Positions 24,735 to 34,371 of a DNA stretch of 64,000 nucleotides are shown here, piece after piece; the first letter of the stretch is position 1; every line of letters begins with the position of its first letter. The DNA comes from an uncultured Dysgonomonas sp. GTDB taxonomy: Bacteria; Bacteroidota; Bacteroidia; Bacteroidales; Dysgonomonadaceae. The DNA is taken from NCBI RefSeq assembly GCF_900079725.1, contig NZ_LT599032.1:4150054-4214053 (forward strand). The letters run 5' to 3'. A program made the translations under genes and the position numbers. A model generated the notes under the pieces. That model was given only the letters and a program-made list of their open reading frames with translations, was not told the origin of the DNA and ran no database searches.

Positions 24735-27700
24735 ATGAAAATTAAACCTAAAAGAACATTTATTACGTCTGGAGCCAGTTCCTTCTTTATGAGGGGTCTT
24801 ATGTTCCTTACTTGCCTTTTATTGGTGAGTACAGTAAGTATCTATGCTCAGACAAAAACTATCACCGGTAAAGTGACGGATGTAACCAGCGAACCTCTCA
24901 TTGGTGTGAGCATTAAGATACAGGGAACTACCACTGGTACTGTTACAGATGTAGACGGTATTTATTCCCTGGCTGCCAAATCAGGAGATGTATTGGAATT
25001 CTCTTATGTGGGAATGAAGACGCAATTGGTTACAGTAAGTGCTCAGTCTACCATAAATATAACATTGGAAGACGATGCCCAACTGCTTACCGAAACGGTT
25101 GTGATTGGATATGGTTCAGCGAAAAAACGTGATTTGACAGGCTCTATTGTTAGCATTAAGGCTGGTGAAATAGCGAACAGGCCATCTGCTAACCCATTGG
25201 CTAGTTTGCAAGGTAAAGTCGCAGGGGTGCAGATTGTGAATACTGGGCGTGCCGGACAAGATCCGGAGATCCGTGTTCGCGGAACAAACTCTCTTAATGG
25301 CTATACACCTTTGTATATCGTAGATGGATTATTCTCTGATAACATTAATTACTTGAATCCGGCCGATATCGAGTCTATGGAAATTCTTAAAGACCCGTCT
25401 TCATTGGCTATATTTGGTGTACGAGGGGCAAATGGTGTTATTATAATTACTACAAAGAGAGCTAAAGACGGACAAACAATAGTTAATATAAACGCTTCGG
25501 TAGGATTTAAGCATATCGCCGACAGGATAAATGTGACTAATGCAGCCCAATTTAAAGAGTTGTATAATGAGCAAAGACTTAATCAGGGTGTAACCACACC
25601 ATTTGATTATACTGCATGGCAAGCAGATACAGACTGGCAGGATGAGATTTTCCAAACAGGATTTGTGACTAATAATAACGTTAGTATTACCGGTTCCAGC
25701 GAGAAGAATAAATTCTATTTAGGATTAGGATATACTTCGGAAGAGGGATCTATCAAGTCAGAGAAATATACTAAAGCAACTGTTAATCTGAGCAGTGATT
25801 ACAACGTTACTAATTTCTTGAGATTCGGATTTCAGGTTAATGGATCCAGATCTTTACCACCCGATGCAAAAGGCGTGGCAGGAGCAGTCAGAGCAGCACC
25901 TATAGCTCCTATCTATGGTGTATATACTGATCCGCTTACAGGCAAAGAGGAAACTCTATTACATACAATGCCCGATTTTCAACGTTCACAGGTTTGGAAT
26001 CCTTTGATTGCCACACAGTTGCAAGGTGATCATAATAAAGCGACTAACTATCGGATTGCAGGGAATATATATGGGGAGGTTGATCTTATGAAATCTCTGA
26101 CATTTAAAGCAACATTCTCTTTAGATTATTCTACAGGCGACTCGAGAAGTTATTCTCCTCTAGTAAACGTATATAATCCGGATATAAAGAATAAGGAGAT
26201 GATAAGCGAATATGAATCTATCAATCAAAGTAAGAATCATAGTTTGGTTGCTCAACAGGATTATATTCTGACTTATAGCAATCAATTTAATAAACATGGC
26301 GTGACAGCGACAGCTGGTATTACAACTAATTATAGGGAATCTTCCAGTTTAGGAGGTGGTCGCAGTCAAAAATATGGAGATTTTGATTTCTCTATACCAA
26401 ACAATGATCCGGACAAGTGGTGGTTGACTTCAATATCCAATTCATCAATGACCAATAATGGTAGCCAGTTTAGAAGATTTACAATGTCTTATTTATTGAG
26501 AGGTCTTTACAATTATGATAATCGTTACTTATTTAATGCATCGTACAGAAGAGATGGATCTTCGGTATTCCGTAATGTAGGAAATACATGGGATGACTTT
26601 TACTCTTTTGGTGGAGGTTGGATCGTGAGTAGCGAATCTTTTATGGAGAATCAGAGTGCTATTGATTATCTGAAAGTGAAAGGTTCTTGGGGTGTTTTGG
26701 GATCTGAAAATACAGGAGGCCGTAATTATCCTTCTTATCCGGGGTTAAACTCTTCAGGAAGTGCTGTTTTCGGAGACAATATATTGACTGGATATAGTAC
26801 AGCCTATCTTCTTCAGAATGTTGGTTGGGAAAAAACATATTCATGGGAAGCCGGATTTGAAGCTCAGTTTTTGAATAACCGTTTGAGAATAGAGCCGGTT
26901 TATTATAGCAAGAACACAAAAGATATTCTTGTAGTAACAGAAGCTATTGCAGGGATACAAAATGAGATGCAAAACTTGGGTGAGGTACAAAACAGAGGAG
27001 TTGAGTTAGCTGGTTCCTGGTCTGATAAAATAGGAGAGTCGGGTTTCAATTATACCATTGCAGGTAATCTCACTACTATAAGCAATAAGGTGAATAAAAT
27101 AGATGTTGAAGATACTGCGGCTAAATTGGAGAACGGTGTATCGCGTACTATCAAAGGAGAGCCGATCGGTTATTTTTACGGATATAAGGTAATCGGGGTG
27201 TACCAAAACTATGAACATATAAAAAATTCTACGCCTAATTCCCTTGGTACTGTTAGACCCGGTGATTTGATATTTGCAGATATTGACGGGGATGGTAAAA
27301 TTACAGACAAGGACAGAACCAAAATTGGTAATCCAACACCTGATTTTACTTATGGTATCAATCTAAACTTATCATATAAGAATTTTGATCTTGGTATAGA
27401 CATGATGGGTGTTTATGGAAATGATATTTACCGCAATTGGGATGCTTCTTCCTTCGCTCAGTTCAATTACAGAACAGAACGAATGAACAGATGGCATGGT
27501 GAAGGTACTTCAAACTGGGAACCGATATTGGATCCATCCAGAGCAATAAATCAAATGGCTTCAAGCTATTATATCGAAGATGGAAGCTTCTTCCGTATTA
27601 GGAATGTTCAGTTGGGTTATACTTTTCCTAAGTCTATCCTGGATAAGATATATATGAAGTCTCTTCGCATCTATGGAAATATTCAGAATCTCAAGACATG

Positions 27701-27818
27701 GTCAAAAAATTCAGGATATACTCCCGAAATCGGAGGTAGTGCTCTTTCGTTCGGTATAGATAGCGGTAGTTACCCTATGCCGGTGATTTATACTTTCGGT
27801 GCAAATCTTACATTTTAA
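24735..27818 (+). CDS. SusC/RagA-family TonB-dependent outer membrane transporter
   Basis: A 1027-residue SusC homologue. Signal peptide (ending about residue 38, VSIYAQ), then the carboxypeptidase-D-like CTD domain (ITGKVTDVTSEPLIGVSIKI; GIYSL), a TonB box-like segment (ETVVIGYGSAKKRDLTGS), the plug with the SusC motif ADIESMEILKDPSSLAIFG-type sequence, and a 22-strand barrel ending in FGANLTF with the terminal aromatic. No N-terminal STN (anti-sigma interaction) domain is present, consistent with control by the SusR-like protein rather than an ECF sigma pair. It imports the glycan held by SusD; beta-1,2-glucan is inferred from the downstream enzymes. Confidence 0.95.
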   Translation: MKIKPKRTFITSGASSFFMRGLMFLTCLLLVSTVSIYAQTKTITGKVTDVTSEPLIGVSIKIQGTTTGTVTDVDGIYSLAAKSGDVLEFSYVGMKTQLVTVSAQSTINITLEDDAQLLTETVVIGYGSAKKRDLTGSIVSIKAGEIANRPSANPLASLQGKVAGVQIVNTGRAGQDPEIRVRGTNSLNGYTPLYIVDGLFSDNINYLNPADIESMEILKDPSSLAIFGVRGANGVIIITTKRAKDGQTIVNINASVGFKHIADRINVTNAAQFKELYNEQRLNQGVTTPFDYTAWQADTDWQDEIFQTGFVTNNNVSITGSSEKNKFYLGLGYTSEEGSIKSEKYTKATVNLSSDYNVTNFLRFGFQVNGSRSLPPDAKGVAGAVRAAPIAPIYGVYTDPLTGKEETLLHTMPDFQRSQVWNPLIATQLQGDHNKATNYRIAGNIYGEVDLMKSLTFKATFSLDYSTGDSRSYSPLVNVYNPDIKNKEMISEYESINQSKNHSLVAQQDYILTYSNQFNKHGVTATAGITTNYRESSSLGGGRSQKYGDFDFSIPNNDPDKWWLTSISNSSMTNNGSQFRRFTMSYLLRGLYNYDNRYLFNASYRRDGSSVFRNVGNTWDDFYSFGGGWIVSSESFMENQSAIDYLKVKGSWGVLGSENTGGRNYPSYPGLNSSGSAVFGDNILTGYSTAYLLQNVGWEKTYSWEAGFEAQFLNNRLRIEPVYYSKNTKDILVVTEAIAGIQNEMQNLGEVQNRGVELAGSWSDKIGESGFNYTIAGNLTTISNKVNKIDVEDTAAKLENGVSRTIKGEPIGYFYGYKVIGVYQNYEHIKNSTPNSLGTVRPGDLIFADIDGDGKITDKDRTKIGNPTPDFTYGINLNLSYKNFDLGIDMMGVYGNDIYRNWDASSFAQFNYRTERMNRWHGEGTSNWEPILDPSRAINQMASSYYIEDGSFFRIRNVQLGYTFPKSILDKIYMKSLRIYGNIQNLKTWSKNSGYTPEIGGSALSFGIDSGSYPMPVIYTFGANLTF

Positions 27819-27836
27819 TCCTAACAGAGAAATAAT

Positions 27837-29387
27837 ATGAAAAAATATATATTAAAAGCAATTAGTACATCTGCATTAATAGTGTTTGCATTTGTATTGA
27901 CCGGATGCGGAGACCTCTTAGATCAAGCTCCACAAGGTCAATGGACAGAAGACGATAATAAAGGAGGATCTTATCAGACAGATATATTTACATTATATGC
28001 TAAGATGAGAGGTTTTAATGTTACATCAGGTTCTCCGGCTTTAGCTATTCATAACTTTAGAAGTGAAGACGTTGAAACAGGAACGACAGCTTCTGACGGT
28101 TCTCTTCAAAGACCAATGTACGACGATTTTGAGTACAATGCATCAAATGGACTTATCCAAAGTTATTATGCAAGTAATTTTGATATGATCCATATTGTAA
28201 ACCGTGTACTGGACAAGATGAATACAGCCGAAAAAAATGGAGAAACTCTTACCGAAGGGGATATTATCTGTAGAGGAGAAGCACATTTCTTCAGGGCGTT
28301 TGCTTACTTCAATCTTGTCAGAGCCTTTGGTGAAGTTCCATATATTGATTTCAAAATAGAAGATGCGGCAGAAGCTATTCTACCTAAGTCTCCTGCATCT
28401 AAAATTTATGAGCTTATCGATAAAGATTTGACCGAAGCCGAAAATAGTCTTCCTCCTATGTGGGAAAGCAGATTTGTAGGACGTCTTACTTGGGGGGCAG
28501 CTAAATCCTTACATGCCAAAACATATTTGATGCGAAATGATTGGGCTAATACTTACAGCTCAGCTATGGAAGTAATTAATTCAAATATATATAATTTGGA
28601 TACACCTTACGATCAAATATTCAGGGAAACTGGCGAGAATTGTAGTGAATCTATACTGGAGTTGCAATGTACAGCTACATCGGCATTGCCCGGATCTAAT
28701 GATATTGGTAGCCAATTTTGCCAGGTTCAGGGAGTAAGAGGTGCAGGTGACTGGAATATGGGTTGGGGATGGCATACGCCAACACAACTACTTGCAGATG
28801 CTTTTGAACCGGGAGACCCACGTAAAGATGAAACATTATTATATTTTGTAAAAACAGGAGAAGATCCGGCTACTATTCCGGCAAATAAACCGTGGGGAGA
28901 GAAACCTGTGGCAAATGGAGATGTTTTAAATAAATATTATAATAAAAAAGCGTATACAAACCCTGCATTAAGAACTCTCTATACAAAGGGTGGCTTCTGG
29001 TTTAATATTCGCCTTATCAGATTATCGGACGTCATATTGATGGCTGCCGAGTCTGCAAATGAAATGGGAGGAAAAGCTGATGAGGCTATCGAACTGCTCG
29101 AAAGGGTACGTGCCCGTGCAAGAGCTGGAAACAGTGCTATACTACCAAAGGTTACCACAACAGATCAGGTTGCATTTAGAAACGCTGTAAGACATGAAAG
29201 ACGCGTAGAATTGGGTATGGAATGGGATCGTTTCTATGATCTTGTACGCTGGGGAACAGCACAACAGGTACTTCATGCAGCAGGTAAAACCAATTACCAA
29301 AACAGGCATGCTTTACTGCCTCTGCCTCAAGCTGAGATCGATAAATCGAATGGGGTTTTAGTTCAGAATCCAAATTATTCCAACTAA
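27837..29387 (+). CDS. SusD/RagB-family glycan-binding lipoprotein
   Basis: A 516-residue SusD homologue with lipobox LTGC (Cys24) followed by GDLLDQAP, the typical SusD opening. The TPR-rich helical core is seen in RGEAHFFRAFAYFNLVRAFG and in AAKSLHAKTYLMR. The C-terminal RagB segment ends with ERRVELGMEWDRFYDLVRWG and LLPLPQAEIDKSNGVLVQNP, both strongly conserved. It caps the SusC barrel as a lid and binds the polysaccharide. It follows the SusC gene by 18 bp. Confidence 0.95.
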   Translation: MKKYILKAISTSALIVFAFVLTGCGDLLDQAPQGQWTEDDNKGGSYQTDIFTLYAKMRGFNVTSGSPALAIHNFRSEDVETGTTASDGSLQRPMYDDFEYNASNGLIQSYYASNFDMIHIVNRVLDKMNTAEKNGETLTEGDIICRGEAHFFRAFAYFNLVRAFGEVPYIDFKIEDAAEAILPKSPASKIYELIDKDLTEAENSLPPMWESRFVGRLTWGAAKSLHAKTYLMRNDWANTYSSAMEVINSNIYNLDTPYDQIFRETGENCSESILELQCTATSALPGSNDIGSQFCQVQGVRGAGDWNMGWGWHTPTQLLADAFEPGDPRKDETLLYFVKTGEDPATIPANKPWGEKPVANGDVLNKYYNKKAYTNPALRTLYTKGGFWFNIRLIRLSDVILMAAESANEMGGKADEAIELLERVRARARAGNSAILPKVTTTDQVAFRNAVRHERRVELGMEWDRFYDLVRWGTAQQVLHAAGKTNYQNRHALLPLPQAEIDKSNGVLVQNPNYSN

Positions 29388-29401
29388 AAAAAATAATGAC
29401 T

Positions 29402-30259
29402 ATGAAAATTAAAAAATATATATCAGCAATAATAGTTTCAACTGTATTATTGTTTGGTGCTCAATCTTGCTTTCAGGATTTAGAGAATGATCCGGCATTC
29501 GATTATCCTCAGGGATTTCCTGATCCGACAGGTGAATATAAACCTGAAAAACTAAATCTTCCTTTCGAAGGTGATGTTTATGACCAGGGTACCTATCAGT
29601 TTGTAAATAGTGGGGTAGGTGTATACTCATTTGTAGATGGAGTAAAAGGTAAGGCTTATAAAGGAGATGCAGATACCACTTATGTTCTAATAAATAACCA
29701 TCCTGCAATATCTAAAATTGTAGAAAGTGAAATTACAAATCTTGGTAGCTTTACCGTTTCGTTTTGGATGAAATCTTCCCGGAATACATCTGCAACAGGT
29801 TTGTTCTCAATCACAAATACCAAAACATTCTGGTCTAATCTTGATATTTTTCTGGAAAATACCGGTAGCGAGACTCAAGCCTTTTTCAAGGTACATATCT
29901 ACAATGAACGTACCGGAAGCAGGGTAGAGAAATGGGTGGAAGCTAGAGTTGATAATGTATTTGGAGACTGGGTACATATGGCTTTTGTTTATGATGGTAC
30001 TACCTCTACAATGAATATATATAAAGATGGAAATAGCGTATTTCAATCGGTTATAACCGGTTTGGGAGAATTACAATTTAAAGATGTTGGCCCAATGATA
30101 ATCGGAACTTTTCCATATCAGGCTAACCCTAGTTTAACTAGTGGGGCAACTAATCAGAGTTGGGCAGGATGGTATAAAGGCGCTATGGACCAGTTCCATT
30201 TTTATAGTGAGCCATTGAGCGCAAACGAAGTAAAGGAGCTTTATGATAGTAAGAATTAG
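29402..30259 (+). CDS. LamG/concanavalin-A-like surface lipoprotein
   Basis: A 285-residue lipoprotein; an ATG six bases upstream (29396) is an equally possible start. The signal ends at GAQSC (Cys23 from this start), followed by FQDLEND, an acidic stretch of the type that sends Bacteroidetes lipoproteins to the cell surface. From about residue 65 there is a jelly-roll LamG domain (FTVSFWMKSSR; VHMAFVYDGTTSTMNIYKDG; GAMDQFHFYSEPLSANEV). It is likely a surface glycan-binding protein in the position of SusE/SusF. There are no catalytic residues to suggest a GH16-type enzyme. It is 14 bp after the SusD gene and ends ahead of a hairpin at 30308. Confidence 0.82.
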   Translation: MKIKKYISAIIVSTVLLFGAQSCFQDLENDPAFDYPQGFPDPTGEYKPEKLNLPFEGDVYDQGTYQFVNSGVGVYSFVDGVKGKAYKGDADTTYVLINNHPAISKIVESEITNLGSFTVSFWMKSSRNTSATGLFSITNTKTFWSNLDIFLENTGSETQAFFKVHIYNERTGSRVEKWVEARVDNVFGDWVHMAFVYDGTTSTMNIYKDGNSVFQSVITGLGELQFKDVGPMIIGTFPYQANPSLTSGATNQSWAGWYKGAMDQFHFYSEPLSANEVKELYDSKN

Positions 30260-30307
30260 TGGAATTCCACTAATGAAGTTCGTTGAATAATTACCTGATC
30301 AGATAAG

Positions 30308-30336
30308 TAATGAGAGGGAGCAACTCCCTCTCATTA
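30308..30336 (+). promoter_or_regulatory. Perfect 13-bp hairpin between binding and enzyme genes
   Basis: TAATGAGAGGGAG (30308-30320), loop CAA, CTCCCTCTCATTA (30324-30336). It is not followed by a T run, so it is probably an mRNA stability or processing hairpin, or a leaky terminator within the operon, rather than a full terminator. Confidence 0.65.
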
Positions 30337-30351
30337 TTAAATTAATACATT

Positions 30352-32007
30352 ATGAAAATTTTACTCAATTCTTTATTCTTTATATTTTTTCTTTCATCTG
30401 TCTCATGTAGTAGTGATAGTGAAGATGCGGTTCCAATTCAAGAGTTTAAGTTGGACGCGGTTACTATAGATGGGAAAACAAATCAAGACTTGTATGTAGA
30501 TGTAAATCCAACCTCTTCTATTTTTCTTAAGTTTTCGGATCAGATAGATCAGGCTACAATAATTGAAAATATAAAAATAAAAGAACAATCGGGACAATTT
30601 TTGACAATCACTCCGGTCTATGACGGACATTATACTATTGAAATAAAAGGTGAATCGGTTTTAAAATCATATACTAAGTATGAACTTCTTATATATCCTA
30701 ATTTAAAATCAAAATCAGGAAACAAAATTTTGACAGGCAAGACATATTCCATTTCTACAACAATTGATCTGACTGATAAATTTCCGCGCATATCAGATGA
30801 AGAACTATTAGATAAAGTACAAAGTCAGACATTCAAATATTTCTGGGATTTTGGACATCCGGTATCGGGCATGGCTCGTGAAAGGACAACATCCGGAGAT
30901 GTGGTAACCACCGGTGGAACCGGATTTGGTGTAATGGCTATGATAGCGGCAGCCGAAAGAGGGTTTATATCTAAAAATGATGCATTATCCCGTATTCAGA
31001 AGATTGTAACATTCTTAGATACTAAATGTACAAGTTACCATGGAGCATTTGCTCATTGGGTAAACGGAACTACAGGTGCTACGTATCCTTTTAGTCAATA
31101 TGATAATGGGGCCGATTTGGTAGAAACCGCACTTTTGTTTCAGGGATTACTTACCGCAAGACAATATTTTAAGTCGAGTGATGCCGGAGAAGCACAATTA
31201 AGGTCTGACATAACCCGTCTTTGGGAAGCTATAGAATGGACCTGGTTTCAAAAAGGAGGGGAGAATGTCCTGTACTGGCATTGGAGTCCTGATTACGGAT
31301 GGCAGATGAATCTGAAGATAGCAGGCTGGAATGAATCATTAATAGTGTACGCTTTAGCTGCAGCTTCTCCTACTTATCCCATTTCAGCAGAAGTATATAA
31401 ACAAGGATGGGAGAGGAATGGAGCCTTTGCTAATAGCAAATCATACTATGGGTACACTTTACCTTTGGGTACTGAGTATGGAGGCCCGTTATTTTTCAGC
31501 CATTATTCATTTTTAGGGATTAATCCTAAGGATTTGAAAGACCAATATACAGATTACTGGACTCAGAACAGGAATCATACATTGATAAATTACAATTATT
31601 GTCTTACCAACCCGAAAGGGTACGGAGGATATAGCGCAGATTGCTGGGGACTTACTGCCAGCGATGGTAATAATGGCTATAGTGCGCATTCGCCTACAAA
31701 TGATAAAGGCGTCATTGCTCCTACTGCTGCACTATCATCCATGCCGTATACACCAGAGGAGTCGATGAGAGCCCTACACTTCTTTTATTACAAACTGGGA
31801 GATAAACTCTGGTCCGATTATGGATTTGTGGATGCATTTAATCTTTCGGAACAGTGGTACGATAATCAGCATATCGCAATAGACCAGGGGCCAATCGTTG
31901 TGATGATAGAAAATCACAGAACGGGCTTATTGTGGTCTCTGTTTATGGCAGACACTGAAATAAAGGACGGGCTGAAAAAACTGGGTTTTCAAAGCCCTGA
32001 TATATAA
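30352..32007 (+). CDS. GH144-type endo-beta-1,2-glucanase, surface lipoprotein with Ig-like domain
   Basis: A 551-residue lipoprotein: signal to VSC (Cys19), then SSDSEDAVP, an acidic lipoprotein-export-like stretch. An Ig-like (SbsA-type) domain spans about 28-140 (SIFLKFSDQIDQATIIENIKI). The catalytic domain of the glucoamylase/GH144 fold runs from about 145: FKYFWDFGHPVSGMARERT, GGTGFGVMAMIAAAERG, YWHWSPDYGWQMNLKIAGWNE, AIDQGPIVVMIENHRTGLLW. Known GH144 enzymes are (alpha/alpha)6-barrel endo-beta-1,2-glucanases releasing sophoro-oligosaccharides. It probably makes the first cut at the cell surface, before import by SusCD. Function is by family; the catalytic acid was not assigned. Confidence 0.85.
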   Translation: MKILLNSLFFIFFLSSVSCSSDSEDAVPIQEFKLDAVTIDGKTNQDLYVDVNPTSSIFLKFSDQIDQATIIENIKIKEQSGQFLTITPVYDGHYTIEIKGESVLKSYTKYELLIYPNLKSKSGNKILTGKTYSISTTIDLTDKFPRISDEELLDKVQSQTFKYFWDFGHPVSGMARERTTSGDVVTTGGTGFGVMAMIAAAERGFISKNDALSRIQKIVTFLDTKCTSYHGAFAHWVNGTTGATYPFSQYDNGADLVETALLFQGLLTARQYFKSSDAGEAQLRSDITRLWEAIEWTWFQKGGENVLYWHWSPDYGWQMNLKIAGWNESLIVYALAAASPTYPISAEVYKQGWERNGAFANSKSYYGYTLPLGTEYGGPLFFSHYSFLGINPKDLKDQYTDYWTQNRNHTLINYNYCLTNPKGYGGYSADCWGLTASDGNNGYSAHSPTNDKGVIAPTAALSSMPYTPEESMRALHFFYYKLGDKLWSDYGFVDAFNLSEQWYDNQHIAIDQGPIVVMIENHRTGLLWSLFMADTEIKDGLKKLGFQSPDI

Positions 32008-32054
32008 GAGATTTTAGGTAAAAGGTTTAGGTTATAATTAATATATTAAGGAAA

Positions 32055-34352
32055 ATGAAGACGAGACAACTATTTAAGGTGTTTCTGGCGTGTATGGCTG
32101 TTGTGGGTTGCATACAGGCGCAGACTAAGGATCCTAAGATGGATAAGTTTATAAATGACTTGATGGGCAAGATGACGCTGGAAGAAAAGATCGGACAGCT
32201 CAATCTGCCAAGTTCGGGAGACATTACTACCGGACAGGCAAAAAGCAGCAACATTGCCGAGAAGATCAAGAAAGGAGAAGTCGGAGGTTTGTTCAATATA
32301 AAAGGTGTTGAAAAAATCAGGGATGTACAACGTATAGCCATAGAAGAAAGCCGCCTTAAAATCCCTTTGATTTTTGGGATGGATGTTATTCATGGATACG
32401 AGACTGTATTTCCTATTCCGTTAGGTCTTGCTGCTACATGGAATATGGCGGCTATAGAGCAATCTGCACGTATTGCGGCAATTGAGGCCAGTGCAGATGG
32501 TATTAGCTGGACTTTCAGCCCTATGGTGGATATTTCCCGTGATCCTCGCTGGGGACGTTTTTCGGAAGGAAGCGGCGAAGACCCTTACTTGGGTGGACAG
32601 ATAGCAAAAGCGATGATCCATGGTTATCAGGGAGTGGGAGATAAAGCTTATACGCTTAATTCCAATATTATGGCTTGTGTGAAGCACTATGCTTTGTATG
32701 GTGCCGGCGAAGCTGGTCGCGATTATAATACAGTGGATATGAGCGGCATTCGTATGTTCAATGAATATATGTATCCTTATCAGGCTGCTGTAGATGCAGG
32801 TGTAGGTAGTGTGATGGCTTCATTTAACGAAGTAGACGGTGTTCCTGCTACTGCAAATAAATGGTTGATGACAGATGTCTTGCGCGACAAATGGGGATTC
32901 AAAGGATTTGTAGTGACCGACTATACCGGTATCAGCGAAATGATAGATCACGGTATCGGTGATTTGCAAACAGTCTCTGCTCGCGCATTGAAGGCTGGTA
33001 TAGATATGGATATGGTGAGTGAAGGTCTGGCTACAGTAGGTAAATCGCTCAAAGAAGGTAAAGTTACTCAGGCAGAGATAGATCAGGCTTGCCGTCGTGT
33101 ACTAGAAGCTAAATATAAACTGGGTTTATTTGCCAATCCTTACAAATACTGTGACGTAAATCGTGCTAAAACAGAGATATATACACCGGAACATCGTGCA
33201 GTTGCCCGTAAAATAGCATCTGAAAGTTTCGTATTGCTTAAAAACGCCAACAGTACACTACCGTTGAAAAAACAAGGCACTATTGCTGTAGTAGGTCCAT
33301 TGGCAAACACCCGTTCAAATATGCCGGGTACATGGAGTGTGGCAGTGAATCTGGATACAGCCAAAACTGTTGTAGAAGGTGTACAAGCTGTTGCCGGAGA
33401 GAATGCGAAAGTGGTTTATGCTAAAGGTAGCCATCTTATAAGCGATCCTGTGTACGAGAATAATGCTACCATGTTTGGCCGTACTTTACATAGAGATAAA
33501 GAAACACGCTCGGATGAAGAGATGCTGAAAGAGGCATTAGATATAGCTAAGAGTGCAGATGTAATTGTTGCTGCTCTGGGCGAATCGTCGGAAATGAGTG
33601 GAGAGGCAAGCAGCCGTACCAATCTGGATATTCCGGATGTGCAAAAAACGCTTTTGAAGGAATTATTAAAAACAGGAAAACCGGTCGTACTGGTATTATT
33701 TACAGGACGTCCTTTGACCCTGACATGGGAAAATGAAAATGTACCTGCTATACTGAATGTTTGGTTTGGAGGAACTGAAGCAGCGGAAGCTATCGGCGAT
33801 GTATTATTCGGTGATGCTAATCCGAGTGGAAAACTAGTAGCTACTTTCCCTAAAAATGTAGGACAAATACCACTATTCTATAATCATAAGAATACAGGCC
33901 GTCCACTTCAGGAAGGCAAATGGTTTGAAAAATTCCGTAGCAATTATCTGGATGTAGATAATGAACCGCTTTATCCGTTCGGATATGGCCTTAGTTATAC
34001 AACATTTGAGTATAGCGATGTGAAATTAAGTTCTACATCTATTGATGCCAAAGGGGAACTGACAGCCAGCGTAACAGTAACCAATAAAGGAAAAGCAGAT
34101 GGAGCGGAAGTTGTACAGTTGTATATCCGCGACCTCGTTGGTAGTGTTACCCGTCCGGTAAAAGAACTGAAAGGATTCGAAAAAGTATTTATCAAGGCCG
34201 GAGAGTCTAAAACGGTAAGTTTTAAGATCACTCCCGAATTGCTGAAGTTCTACAATTACGACCTTGATTATGTATTCGAATCCGGAGATTTCGATGTAAT
34301 GATAGGTGGAAATAGCCATGATGTTAAATCTGCAAGATTCACTTTGAATTAA
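32055..34352 (+). CDS. GH3 beta-glucosidase (BglX-like)
   Basis: A 765-residue GH3 enzyme with the full three-part architecture. Signal region ends near AVVGCIQAQ; both a lipobox (Cys19) and a signal-peptidase I site are possible. The (beta/alpha)8 domain contains SPMVDISRDPRWGRFSEGSG and ACVKHYALYGAGEAGRDYN. The nucleophile is Asp289 in FVVTDYTG. The alpha/beta sandwich (about 390-600) has GESSEMSGEASSRTNL, and a C-terminal fibronectin-III-like domain ends the protein. A B. thetaiotaomicron GH3 enzyme paired with GH144 is reported to hydrolyse beta-1,2-gluco-oligosaccharides. The position between two GH144 genes supports the same role in the periplasm. Confidence 0.92.
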   Translation: MKTRQLFKVFLACMAVVGCIQAQTKDPKMDKFINDLMGKMTLEEKIGQLNLPSSGDITTGQAKSSNIAEKIKKGEVGGLFNIKGVEKIRDVQRIAIEESRLKIPLIFGMDVIHGYETVFPIPLGLAATWNMAAIEQSARIAAIEASADGISWTFSPMVDISRDPRWGRFSEGSGEDPYLGGQIAKAMIHGYQGVGDKAYTLNSNIMACVKHYALYGAGEAGRDYNTVDMSGIRMFNEYMYPYQAAVDAGVGSVMASFNEVDGVPATANKWLMTDVLRDKWGFKGFVVTDYTGISEMIDHGIGDLQTVSARALKAGIDMDMVSEGLATVGKSLKEGKVTQAEIDQACRRVLEAKYKLGLFANPYKYCDVNRAKTEIYTPEHRAVARKIASESFVLLKNANSTLPLKKQGTIAVVGPLANTRSNMPGTWSVAVNLDTAKTVVEGVQAVAGENAKVVYAKGSHLISDPVYENNATMFGRTLHRDKETRSDEEMLKEALDIAKSADVIVAALGESSEMSGEASSRTNLDIPDVQKTLLKELLKTGKPVVLVLFTGRPLTLTWENENVPAILNVWFGGTEAAEAIGDVLFGDANPSGKLVATFPKNVGQIPLFYNHKNTGRPLQEGKWFEKFRSNYLDVDNEPLYPFGYGLSYTTFEYSDVKLSSTSIDAKGELTASVTVTNKGKADGAEVVQLYIRDLVGSVTRPVKELKGFEKVFIKAGESKTVSFKITPELLKFYNYDLDYVFESGDFDVMIGGNSHDVKSARFTLN

Positions 34353-34371
34353 GTCATTAAACTGAGAAAAT

